Below, piece after piece: positions 19,487 to 30,785 of a stretch of DNA of 64,000 nucleotides. The stretch spans positions 1,860,001 through 1,924,000 of the forward strand of contig JAVHNS010000003.1 of assembly GCA_036872755.1 (NCBI GenBank). Reading direction: 5' to 3'. The notes under the pieces were generated by a model that was not told the DNA's origin, searched no databases, and saw nothing but the letters and a program-made list of their open reading frames with translations. Position numbers and translations under genes: made by a program. This stretch comes from Orbilia blumenaviensis. Lineage: Eukaryota; Ascomycota; Orbiliomycetes; Orbiliales; Orbiliaceae. Position 1 is the stretch's first letter; every line of letters begins with the position of its first letter.

Positions 19487-22400
19487 TGTTACTCTAGTAC
19501 TGCTATCAAATAATCTATTTACTCTGGTTTTGTTTGAATGTTTCTTCTGGTCTTGATCGATAAGATATAAGATGGATAGGTAGATATACAAAATATACGG
19601 GGGGAGTGTGTGAAAGATTAAAGATATGATGAGATGAGATATGATAATCCCTTCTCTGTCTCTGTGTTTTTTTTTTTATTAGACTCCCTGACCTGGTTCA
19701 AGAATCGTTTCGGCACTTCTGCCCTTTACTTTGCAATTGCTCGCCTGGCTAGTTTATAATTGAAGCTTGGGGTTTATCGCTTGAGCCCGGGCCCTGCAGC
19801 GCTGTTGTGTGCATGTTTTTTCTTCTCCAGGGGCGTGACTTTTACCGTATTATCCCTGCTAGCGAGCGAGCGAGAGGGAGGAGTATCATATCACCCGATG
19901 GCATAGGATGCACGGACGGCGGAGGATGAGACGTTGAAAACGGCTGGGTCAGTATATTACATGCCGCATGCACCTATTTTATAATTTTTATTTTTTATTT
20001 TTTTATATATATTACGAGTCAGGTTAGGTGCTGCTGCGTAGTTCAAGGTTATGGGGACGGTTGTGAAAAAAGATGAATTGTCGTCTATAAAAAGAACACT
20101 GAATTGTGACTACCCAGAATACAAAATGCAATGGGTATTCGATGCTAGAGCTGTCAACTTGAGGATTTTTACAGCATTGCATTGCATTGTAGTACACACC
20201 GGCCCGTCAATCCGTACGTACGTACGTCGACCTTCAGAAACAAAAAAAATTAATCCGGGGAGGGGCGGAGAGAGAGGTCAATTGAGCAGTCGAGCGGACG
20301 GGCCTCCTCTTTGATCACCGGTTTCTGGTGGCGAAAAAAAGGCAGAACCCTCCACCCTCCCCCCCGCACAGATGTTATATTTTATAATATAGCCGCTGGT
20401 AGAGAACTTTAAAAATCATTTCATGGGGCGGGAGTTCTGAAATTCTGGAGTCGAGCTTTGATCTCGCAGATCATTTAAATGCGTCAAAGCTCAATTGTGA
20501 AAATTATAATTATTAGATAACCTGTTCGAATTCAGATCCAGGCTTTGGGTAAATTGGGTACTAACTAGATGGATGTTTGAATTTCTGGTATAGTATATTT
20601 TGGTAGCATGAAGACTTTTCGGTCGAATTTGCAATAGATAGATAGTTGGTGATAGTTTTTCATGAATTCAATTGATTGTATTATACACATCCGATCAGCT
20701 TCTAGATAAAATAAGAGGGACTATAGATCTAGAAGGACGCACAGTCGAAGAATCCTAGGGGCCTTTGAGCTTCAAATTTTTGTTTGTGATGAGCTTAAAC
20801 CCGGAGGCTAGAATGAGGAGAGTTCTTCGAAGAGGTCAGAGGCCCACCGTGCACACGATCAAACATACGCCACCTGTATGTTCTACATATGTAATGGAAG
20901 CCATTTCCCCAGAATTCAAAACGATCAGATAAAAAAAAAAGTCATGCAAGAAAGGTCACAGTATCATATGATCAAATCCAGCCAGTTACCAGGCCTTCTT
21001 CCTGTCAAGTTACAGATTCCTCTTCTCTAACATCCCCTGCATCCCTTGCATTAGTCGCCAAAACAAAAAAAAAGCCACATGCAACACCAAAAAACCCTTC
21101 TTTCTACCTTCCTTCCAGTTTCCACCAGACAGCTAGCTAGCCGCTGCAGCATGATACATACTCCGTGGCCGTACATACCTAGGTACATAAGACCTACATA
21201 ACGCCACCCTCACAGGGGTTTCCGGCAGCTTGCCTACCCTTTAAAAATTCTCCAAAAAATAAAAATAAAAAAATAATAAATAACAACAATACCACAGAAA
21301 AACACACTTCCACCAACTAAAAGCCTTGCCTGTGGATATGTATACCATATAAAGCCTCTTCCTCTAGTTTTTTTTTTTTTTTTTTTCTTCTCCGGGGAAA
21401 CGCCATGCTTGTAGTAACTGTATCCCTTCAAGAGATGGTGGGTAAGTACTTGGCAAAAAGAGCGCTGCTGGGCTCTAAAAATGCGACTAGAATAGCCGTT
21501 TCTATGCGGAGAGTTGTCTGTTGGAGAGAGAAAGATTGGGGATCAATCGCAGTCGGCGTTGATTTTGAGCTGCTTGATGGGAAGTTTCAACCATTGCGAG
21601 CAGCTGGAGGTTGTGCAGTTGATGGATACTACGGTTACGTACGCACTATCGGGTCATGTTTTGATCCGATTGCGATTGGTATTCGGCGTTAATATGCTAC
21701 AGGCCTAGGCATTTATGAAGCAAAGGATATACCATAGGATTTCTAGATGATACTTCGATCATTTTAGAGAATTATGCATCGCATATTATGATTATAAGTT
21801 ATAAATTATAAAACAATGATAATAACGACAGGATATATTCAAGAACAGGTATCGATACCCGATAATTATTATATGATCTCCAGATATCCCCCCCAATCGC
21901 TAAACTTCCCTGAAAGCGGGTTATTGCATATCATTTACCTATAATGCATGTATGTGTGTGTTCCTGAGAAGTGAAATGTCTCAATTTTAAGAAGTCATTT
22001 CGAAGGAGGGAAAAAAAAAAAAAATCCCGGGCAAAAGAGAGAGAGAGAGAGACACTAGTAATATGCACTGCAGAATCGAACCACCACGCTACACACTAGT
22101 TAGCGTTGGGTATAGTAACTGGTCCGGAGAGAAGGGGGGCCGTAAGTACTCCATACGCGCCCTGGAAACTTCTCACATACCCGAACGGGTAACGTTTATT
22201 AAGTCCCCCCATCCCGCAAAAGCTAGCTTCCTTGTTTAGTCTTTTTTTTCTCTTCCTTGTCAAAATGTCATATCCTGTGTAACCTGTCTTATTCTAGAAA
22301 CTATATGCTTTTGACGGCATGTGGAGACCCTGACTTCAGGTCTGCATAACTACATACTCCCGGCCAATGGGGAATACAGGGTATTGGGAGGAGGAAGCTT

Positions 22401-22811
22401 GTACATTTGGAGCCTTTGAAGCGAACTGGGACATTGTGGTCTCGAAAACCCGACCTGGGACATTGTTACTTTTTTTTTTATGCCTTGTCAGCATGGGGGG
22501 GACTTGTTGTATCTCCATTCAGCTGGTATAGCTAGCTAGGTAGCTATGTGGGAGGAAAAAATGTAACAAGGGAGGGGGGGTGTGGACTTCCTCCAGCTAG
22601 CTGTTATGGTCGGTTAGAATATAATCCCTTGGAGACGGTTTTTGGGAATATAAAAAGGACCATCAGTTCCCGACTTATACCTATCTTAATTCCACATCGA
22701 TCTTACAAATCATTCGATATACAGTCAATACACCAGTCTTTACTACATATATCTACACACACTCTCTTTTTTCAAAAGTTTTATATTAAAAAACTACTAC
22801 AAACCGCAAAC
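19487..22811. other. 3.3-kb gene-poor stretch
   Basis: No gene is supported. It holds poly-T/A runs (near 19669, 19990, 21368-21386, 22012-22024), a TACG tandem at 20214-20228, a GA repeat at 22038-22052 and repeated TAGCTAGC words (21131, 22527, 22601). The frame at 21405-21692 has neither splice nor domain support. The last ~200 bases belong to the promoter of the cysteine-rich gene. Confidence 0.5.
22649..22657 (+). promoter_or_regulatory. TATA box of the cysteine-rich secreted gene
   Basis: TATAAAAAG lies 163 bases upstream of the ATG at 22812, followed by a CT- and AC-rich leader. A strong TATA box with a compact leader is typical of abundantly expressed, regulated secreted proteins. 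Activity is inferred. Confidence 0.5.
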
Positions 22812-22940
22812 ATGAAGGCCACTCTCATTCTTTCCATCTTCGCTGCCGTCGCCGCCGCCGCTCCTCAGGGCGCTACTTCCCCAGTCAAGCCCGTAAGTTC
22901 CAATATCAGCTTACCCAACAATATACTTCATCTGTATATA

Positions 22941-22981
<41 letters not shown>

Positions 22982-23574
22982 ATTAGCTAACCCATATATT
23001 TTTTTAAAAATAGGCCCTCAAGCGTTGCGGCGCCGGCTCCAAGCTCACCTGTGCCACCGGCGAAACCTGCGTCGGTGAATACGGCTTCAAAGACGACCAA
23101 AAGGGCGTCTGCGTCAAGAACGCCATCACATGCGGCTCCACCCTCGCGCACCCAGATACCACCTGCCCCAAGAACAAATCCTACAAATGCATCCCCCGCT
23201 CCAACACCTTCGAGTGCCCCATGGACGTCGCCTACTGCGGCTTCTGCCTCGAGAAATCGGTCACCGATATCGTCGGTGTTCGTAGCGAGGGTGTCAACCG
23301 CTGCGGGGGTGCCAGCGGAAAGAAGTGTTTCGAGAACCCAAATAGCTATGAGCTTTGCGCCGGTGAGAAGGTTTTGAAGGATGGGATGGGTGTTTGTTTG
23401 ATTTGGGGGCTTTCGAGGAACTGTAAGACTAATGCGGACTGTAACTTCCCGGGAATCTCGAGCAAGAGTGTCTGTGTTACCAACAGCTGTCCTAAGGGAT
23501 TGGGTCCTGAGGAGTGCACTGGAAAGGTCTGCTTGGATGAGCAGTATGTTAAGCAGTTCGGATTGAAGGCTTAA
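22812..23574 (+). CDS. Small secreted protein with 20 cysteines
   Basis: Two exons, 22812-22892 and 23014-23574, give 213 residues, with a phase-0 intron. Residues 1-17 are a signal peptide ending in an Ala run; a Lys-Arg (Kex2-type) site precedes the first cysteine of the mature part. The mature chain has 20 cysteines, an even number compatible with ten disulfides, spaced in loose Cys-x(6-13)-Cys repeats including one Cys-Gly-Phe-Cys. I recognise no named domain. Size, Cys density and signal peptide fit a secreted effector-like or adhesive protein. Codon use in exon 2 starts very C-rich at third positions, as in highly expressed genes. The intron contains a long TA tract. Confidence 0.85.
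22943..22979. repeat. (TA)n microsatellite inside an intron
   Basis: About 18 uninterrupted TA units occupy the middle of the single intron of the cysteine-rich secreted gene. Being AT-only, it may vary in length between strains without altering the protein; the CTAAC branch-like sequence lies just downstream near 22986. Confidence 0.85.
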
Positions 23575-24216
23575 GCCTTTTTTTTTCCCACACTGGCGGA
23601 TAGCTCTGGTTTATTAATCTAGAGGCTGTGATTTAGTAATTAATGGGGGGGTGTAAGATTATTTGGATGATGCATATATAACCTACATATAGATATAGAC
23701 AAATTAATTCTTTGTTTTCTATACAAATACTGCACTGAACTCTGATACTACCGCAATTGATGTAAATTGATATACTGATATCTGCTATCTGATACACCCG
23801 TATAGCTGGGACTCTAGTTCTTGAGTAACCTGCCTTGAAAGGATGGTGCTTCGACACGTTTCCAGACCCGACATTGTGGTACACTAAACGTACAAAGCTA
23901 ACCAGAGCCCATCATATTAGCTATCAGGTCGTTATTTCACTCGAACCTCTACATGACAATGCTTTCTTCTTAAAATTTGAATGATGATATATTTGGTATT
24001 AGTTCACGCATAAAAAACAACCCTAGCTAGCCATCTAACTAAAACAAATAAACAAATGCGTCTTCCCCCCTTTTTGTTTTCAAACCAGTTGAATTTCATC
24101 AAGCTACCGCCTTTTGGTCATATCAAGCCGTTACAGTTTTTGAGGAGTATTTAAAAGTACTACATATACGAAGGAGAGTAAGAGATAGAGAGAAAAAGAA
24201 GACTACTCTGACAAGA
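23575..24216. other. Convergent intergenic region
   Basis: 3' flanks of the secreted gene (plus) and the PARP gene (minus). T-rich and G-rich short runs are present near 23578-23587 and 23644-23650. No gene is supported. Confidence 0.5.
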
Positions 24217-26923
24217 TCAGTGGAAGTCAACGTAGAACAAGTATCTCAACTTGATCTGTGCTGTCGAGTAGCAAATATACTGTTAAGAAAAAAGGGTTAT
24301 CAGCTATACGTTCTTTTCTACGCAGGTAATAGGGAAGTCAAACATACCTCATTATACTGCAAATAAGCACCCTTGACATTCGAATCACCAGTCAAATGCT
24401 CAGGATTGGGCATCTGCACACCCTTCAAATCCTCATGCACCTCCCCAGCATCCATCCACGCCTTCGGCGCGGTCTTACCCTTTCCAAAAGTCGACATACA
24501 ACCCGCCTTCTTCGAGTTCTCGGCAGCGTAGTAGTCCGCATTCGTAAGTTCATACATAGGATCTCCCAACTGTGCTTCGCAGAGCAACATGAGACCCATA
24601 TGGCCTGAAATCCCGGGAACACAGTATCCAGCGGATTTGGTGGAGATATCGGCGAGGTAAACGCCCTTTCCGAACATGTAACCGTTGACTGGAGCCTCCG
24701 GTGGAGCGATACGGAGACCTTGGGATAAGATACCCGCGAAGTTTGTGGCTCTGGAACCATGCCATAGAAGTCGACGGTTATCGGATTTGTAGTCATCGTA
24801 GCTTTCTTTGGCGTAGGTTTCCCTTTCATCTTTACGTTCGATACGGAAGATGTGGACGACTTTGGCGCGGATGTGGCTGTGTGTTTGACCGTGGGTCTTG
24901 TGGAAGTAGTCGCGGAGGAATTCGAATTCTTTGGTGTCTTCTTCCAGTGGGGTGGTTTCGAGGAGGCCGAGGGATGCGAATTGTTTGTCGAGTGGGTGGA
25001 TGCGGTTACCTTCATCATCTTCGGCGTATTCGACGTCTTTCATGATCTTTTCGGCGATAGCCATGTCACCGAGGGATTGAACGAGGTCGATCTCAGCTTT
25101 AAGGAGACGGTCGCTGTTGATGATGGTTGGGCGGTCACGGCCGAAGGAGTGCGGGATTGTGGAGTAGTAGCTGTTTGTGAGTTGCTCGAAAACGGTGCGG
25201 TTTGATGTTCCGGCATTGAGAGCTTCGCCGATGGCTTTTAGCTGGGCGTAACCGCGGGCGATGGTGTTCTTGTTGAGACGGCCGAGTGGGAGCTTTTTTG
25301 CGTCGTAGTTTAGATCTGCCATGCTCTGCTGGATGAAGTCCTTGTTGAAGATCAGGTTTGCGACTACCTGGGTCTGCAATGGAAGCTTTGACTCGATGAC
25401 TGTGTCATCCTCTTTCTTGGCTTTTTTAACTTCTTCATCTGGTGGTGCGTAGTCCTTCTCGAGGTATGTGTACTTTCCGGGTCTATCTGCCTTAAGACGC
25501 TCGTCCCAGACGACTCCGGTCTTGTCCTTGAACTTCTTGTTGAACTCCTTCAGGGCGCCGGCGAGGCCAAGGTTGGGCATAAGCTTGTTCTGTCCATGCT
25601 CTCCGACACGGCCCCAGCGGGTCCAGACGGCATAGTTATTACCCCTATTTATCAATTGGAGGACGTAGAACTTGTTGTTGTTATTGCCGATGTTGGTTTG
25701 GTTGAGGGAGGCGTCGTACTTGACATTGTCACTGTCCTCGTAGACCTGGTATCCCGAAAACCTCAAACCGCCTGCAGATTGTGTTAGTTTTTTTGGTTGA
25801 ATAAATACGTAGTTTTCGTAAGACTGAGTGGGGTGGGGGTACTCACACATCTCGTCCACAGGGGCCTTATACCCCTTCTGGCGCTCACGCTCCTCTGCCT
25901 CCTCAGCGGACACGACAGGCGCCTTATCCTCCTCTTCCTCTTCTTCTTCCTCCTCCTCCTCCTCATCCATCTCCTCATCCTCCGACTCCTCTTTCTTCGC
26001 CTTTCTCTTTTTAGCGGCCGGGGCCTTGACCTTGGCCTTGGTATCCGCAGCCTTAGCCTTAGCCTTGCCCTTCCCCTTGGCCGGCTTCACCTCCTCCTCT
26101 TCTTCCTCCTCCTCCTCGTCATCGTCGACATTGGCAGCTTTGCGGCCACGCTTCTTGCCGGTGATGGTGGCAGTCTGCGGTGCCGGCGCCGCTGTCTGCG
26201 AGCTCTGAGAAGCGGCGGCGGCGGCGGCAGCAGCAGCAGCTCGGGCAGAAGGCGCCCTTGTCAGCTTTGGTACCACGGCTTTCGCGGCGGCGGCCTTGGA
26301 TGTTGTCGCCTTGGCCGCTGCTGCTGTGGCGGCGGCTTTGGACGAAGACGCCTTCGCCGGTTTCGAAGGGTCGTATTTGCCCTCGGCTTGCTTCTTGCCC
26401 TTTTTGATTGAATCCTCTAGCCTGTTTGATTATTGTTGGTTTGTTAGGAAATTTGGTTGGAACAATTGACGTGTGGTATATATGTGGAGGGGTGAAAAGA
26501 CATACCAAGCGATCGTGACTATTGGGATTCCGTTTGTAGTCGCAGTGTTGACTGGATGGGTTAAGAAGGTGTAAGTAAGCCATTTGATCCCCCCTTTACT
26601 ATCTCTCACCTTTTTTTCAAGTGAGAGATGGATGATTCAATTGAATTGAGGGGTTTTTATGTATTACCTTTGGAGGTCTTCTTCAGCCAATCCTCTGTCG
26701 TTGTGATGAGGTGGGTAACGGCCTTTGTGACGGTGGACTTGACGGCACCGCCATTGTTGGCGATGAGAGCCTCCACGTCCTCTGTCAAATATTTTTGTTA
26801 GAAACAATTTAAAAAATTGAAGGGGATATATGGCGTCAATTGATACGAAGGAAGATGCATACTCTTGGTGTATCCCTCGAAACTGCCGCTGAGGGCGAAG
26901 GTGAGGTTATCTAGCGCAGACAT
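24217..26923 (-). CDS. PARP: Poly(ADP-ribose) polymerase, BRCT-WGR-PARP
   Basis: Six exons, 26923-26863, 26781-26668, 26551-26506, 26421-25847, 25771-24348 and 24279-24217, give 760 residues; all junctions are GT..AG and in phase. Residues 3-78 form a BRCT domain (Leu-Thr-Phe-Ala-Leu-Ser-Gly-Ser-Phe; Thr-His-Leu-Ile-Thr-Thr; Val-Thr-Ile-Ala-Trp-Leu). Residues ~80-262 are a disordered linker with poly-Ala, Lys-Ala-Lys repeats and Glu runs. A WGR domain spans ~275-375 (Trp-Gly-Arg at 318-320), then the helical regulatory domain from ~395 and the catalytic fold from ~550. The H-Y-E triad is complete: His603, Tyr637, Glu740. It should poly-ADP-ribosylate nuclear proteins using NAD+, as the single nuclear PARPs of filamentous ascomycetes do. 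No zinc fingers are present, as usual in fungi. Confidence 0.95.
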
Positions 26924-28898
26924 CGTGATGGTGATGGTGATGGTGTTGATGTTGTGGGTAGGATGGATGTCCTGGGTTGTGTTGAGGAGTGTGGTATTTT
27001 TCCCACGGAGCTGACGCGCGATGGATGTGAACCCGAAAGCTCAGGACGAGAAAGGGGATATTTCCCTGTATAAGCGGCGCCAGGGAAAATAAAACCGATC
27101 AATTGATCAAAGTTCTACGATTTAAAAAGAAAACAATTGAGAAAAGCAGAAGATGATGATGATGATGAATTGCTGAAGATATACTACTACTACTGAAGCA
27201 CACGTCCCAGCTGAAGAAAAAAAAGTTAAGCTGGAAAAGTAAAATATTTAAATACAAAAATTTCTGTGACGAGGGGAACAGTTGGGGGATTTAAGCTGTT
27301 CGGATTATCCAGCGAAAGGAAAGAAAAGGGCGTGAGCAAAAGCGCAGCAACAGCCCTTCAGCCAGATCGAATCCAAGCCGCATTGGAGCAAAAATGCTAA
27401 TCGAAATCCAGCAGAAGAGCGATTACTTTCCCGCGACCCTAAGACAAAACGCGAACGGTGGTGGTGGTGGTGGGACCCGCTTCGGCAATTGTGAGAGTTT
27501 AGCTCTGGCAAGGGTTGGTCGTTTCTTCTTTTTCAAAATCCAAATTTCGATTTTCGGTCGTGAGTGAGTGAGTGAGTGAGTGAGTGAGTCAACGCCAACC
27601 TCTTGATCCCTTGTAAGCACAAAAACTATCCCAAGAGAATGGAATCGATGACTCGACAAGAGACACCAGCACGCACACGAGTTCACCTGATTTAATGCTT
27701 TTTCGTGTTTTCTACTTCCCTCTTATGGAAATTCCAGCCATTTACTTTTTTCTTTCTTGCTTGATTACTTTTCTTTTTTTTATATAGATTGATTTTGGCG
27801 TGCTGTCAATTAAGTTAAAATGCGGATGATGGAGCTGCCGGCCTGGCGCAATTGCGACTCATCGATGAAGTGGCCTGAAATGAACAGAGTCATTCCTTCT
27901 TAATTCCTTTTTTAATTCCCTTCATTTGATCCCAGGCCTTATTCGGGAGGCTGGCACTGGTTCTATCTACATATCTCCCCCCCAATCTACAGCCTTGCTA
28001 TGTCTGTATCTAGGTAATAGGTAGGTAAATGTACCTAGCCTAGTAATAGTAATTATAGCTGCAATACAATGCAATGCAAAGTGGTGGCACTGGTAGTAAT
28101 AATACTGTGTAACTAGGTGGTACCTTATATGGCCAATGAGTAGAGCTAGACTATACCTCCATACCAACAGAGACCAGGCCACCTAGGTAGATTACCTACC
28201 TACCCGTTAATGGCTAGCTGTCAGAGAAAGGTGTTGGTTCCGCCCGAGGTAGCGCAGGCCACAACGCAGAGCACAACACAACAAGCTGGCCTGTGCGCTT
28301 GTATGGCTGTGTGTGTGTGTAGTAATAACTGTCAACGTGTTATCTACCCGGTTTGCCTGTATGATGGCCTCTTCGGACTAGCGAACTGCGGCTCTCGCGA
28401 TATAATCAAAAAGGATGCTGTGATCTGGACACGCTGCACTATACCTCCCATCTCATCTCTACTACCTCTACCTCTAACTCTACTACCTCTACCTCTACCT
28501 CTCTCTCGACCTCTTTTTACGCCATTCATACCCACTATAGACTCCAGCAGGAGACAAAAAAAAAAAAGTATATTGCGCTTTTGTCGGGAAGAAGCTTCCC
28601 TCTTTCTTTTTTTAATACCCTTTTCTTTTTCTTTCTTTTCTACTATCGTATCATATTATACTACACCTTGCGCAAGCCGTTTTAATTTTTAAAAAAAATT
28701 CGGCTGCAATTGTATAATTCCTAAATATTCTTCCCGACACCACGGTCACATCATATTCCATTCCCCAAAGCTTTCCAAAGCTCCTTAAATCGCCCTAACA
28801 GCCCCTCGTAGGGCGCACATTTCTTTTTTTTCTTTTCTTTCTGTCTTTCTTTCTTTCTTTTTTTTTTTTCTAAGGGTCTATTGGAGGGGGGAGGAAAG
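26924..28898. other. Divergent upstream region, PARP and J-protein genes
   Basis: Two kilobases between oppositely oriented starts with no gene. It contains the TGAG tandem at 27561-27589, GAT repeats near 27151-27168, CTACCTCTA-type pyrimidine repeats at 28454-28504 and long pyrimidine runs at 28823-28870 just upstream of the J-protein ATG. Pyrimidine-rich leaders are common in fungal promoters. Confidence 0.5.
27561..27589. repeat. TGAG tetranucleotide microsatellite
   Basis: Seven tandem TGAG units lie in the intergenic region between the PARP and ER J-protein genes. It is a likely length-variable marker. Confidence 0.85.
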
Positions 28899-29199
28899 AT
28901 GCTGGTCTTACAGCTGCTCCTGTTCCTACTGCCGCTGCTGGCTGCTGCGGCGCAGGACTTTTATAAGGTTCGTTATTTTATTTTATATTCATTGTCGCAT
29001 AGGCTTTTTTTTTTTACATATTGCTAACTAAGAGGGGAATGTGAATAGATCCTAGGGGTTGATAGAGATGCTTCAAACCGAGAGCTTAAGAAGGCGTATA
29101 AGCAGCTATCTAAGAAATACCATCCTGATAAGAACCCGTACGTCACACACACCAATCCAATATAATATAAAATACCCCCCTCCAAAAAAAAGAAGAAGA

Positions 29200-29231
<32 letters not shown>

Positions 29232-30310
29232 CTTAAAAAAGCCTTTGCCCATCCAATTGACTGACATAATACAAATCTACATAACACAGTGACAACGAAG
29301 AAGCCCACCAAAAATTCATCGACGTCGCCGAAGCCTACGAAGCCCTCTCGAACGAAGACTCCCGGCGCGTATACGACAAATACGGCTACGACGGCTACAA
29401 ACAACACCAGCAGGGCGGCGGCCAAGGCGGCGGCCACCACGATCCCTTCGACCTCTTCTCCCGCTTCTTCGGCGGCGGAGGACACGCGGGCCACGGACAC
29501 GGACAGCGCAGGGGTCATAACATGGAAGCCAAAGTATCGGTCCCGCTTAGAGACTTTTATAACGGAAACCGTGTGGAATTCCAGATTACGAAGCAACAGA
29601 TCTGTGAGGAGTGTGAAGGGTCCGGGTCTAGTGATGGGAAGACTGAGAAGTGTGATCAGTGCAATGGACGCGGGGTTAGGATTATCAAACACATGCTTGC
29701 TCCTGGGATATTTCAGCAGATGCAGGCGGTTTGTGATAAATGTCAAGGAAAAGGCAGTAAGATCACTAATCCGTGTAAGGTTTGTCATGGGAATAGGGTT
29801 GTTAAGAAGCCCGTCACGCATTGGTTGGAGGTCGATAAGGGCGTGCCTAATGGGATGAGGGTTAGCTTTGAGAATGAAGCTGATGAAAGTCCCGATTGGG
29901 TTGCCGGGGATCTTATCATACAGATCGATGAGATGAATCCTGCTGATGTTCCTAACAAGGAGAATCTTGACGGGTGGTGGTTCAGACGCCGTGGGAGGGA
30001 TCTGGTGCATAAGGAGGTTTTGAGCCTGCGTGAAGCTTTGCTGGGTGATTGGAGTAGGAATCTTACGCATCTGGATGGGCATGAGGTTAAATTGGGTAGG
30101 AAGAAGGGACAGGTTATTCAGCCGGGCCATGTGGATGTTATTAAGGGCGAGGGGATGCCGATTTGGCATGAAGATGGACATGGGGATTTGCTTGTGGAGT
30201 ATACTGTCATCTTGCCTGATCAGATGCAGAGTGGCATGAGGAAGGATATTGAGGCTATCTTTGAGAAGTGGAGGCAGAAGGTTGGGGTTAATCCCAAGGA
30301 TGAGCTGTAG
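28899..30310 (+). CDS. SCJ1: ER-lumenal J-domain chaperone ending in KDEL
   Basis: Three exons, 28899-28967, 29049-29137 and 29290-30310, give 392 residues. A signal peptide (1-18, a Leu run ending Ala-Ala-Ala-Ala) leads straight into a J domain (20-~85) with intact His-Pro-Asp. A Gly/His-rich linker follows, then a DnaJ-type zinc region with [24 protein letters not shown] and Cys-Lys-Val-Cys-His-Gly, then substrate-binding beta domains. The last four residues are Lys-Asp-Glu-Leu, an ER retrieval signal. It is therefore an Scj1/ERdj3-type cofactor of BiP (Kar2) in folding and ER-associated degradation. The J domain is split by an intron right after the His-Pro-Asp-Lys-Asn-Pro segment. Confidence 0.95.
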
Positions 30311-30785
30311 TAATACACTCCCTTCTCCTCCTCTTCCTGCTGTGCTCTCTCTCTATCTCTACCTCTACCTCTTTTATATATTAGGGATTTGCGCGGCCTA
30401 TAGATTAGGTTGTTGCTTTTCTTCGATCGATATTTTAGAGAGAGGGGCAAGATTGTTGTTTTTTATGTATTACTAGTTTTTAAAGAAAGAAAACGACCAC
30501 CCTCTTATGTCTTCTTTTTCCTGTGTAAAAGCGGTCATTTCTTTTTCTTCCATGTTCATCGTTTTCGGTTCGGTGAAGGAGGGGTGTTCCAAAAAAAACC
30601 AAAGTATGGCGTTAGAATATACTTAAGTAGTAGTAGTATCTTAGATCATTTGACGGTTTTACGATTGGCATTAGAGGAAAAAAATAAAACCATCCCCAAA
30701 AAATATATATAGAATAGTTCACAATTACATAAATTTCCTTATGTTTATAAAATAGATATCTTCGAGGAGCGGTGAATTGACTAGA
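30311..30785. other. Convergent intergenic region
   Basis: 3' flanks of the J-protein gene and the minus-strand TFIIIC subunit gene. CT-rich repeat at 30343-30373 and T/A runs; no gene. Confidence 0.5.

Noticed and set aside
25797..26411. A 204-codon plus-strand frame of Leu/Ser/Gly runs
   Set aside because: It is the reverse complement of the Glu/Lys/Ala-rich PARP linker.
28210..28692. A 160-codon frame upstream of the J-protein gene
   Set aside because: It is made of CTACCTCTA and poly-Phe/Ser simple sequence and has no homology-like pattern.
29024..30181. A 385-codon open frame antisense to the ER J-protein gene
   Set aside because: It overlaps the whole conserved J-protein coding region in reverse and has no domain; it reflects codon bias of the real gene.
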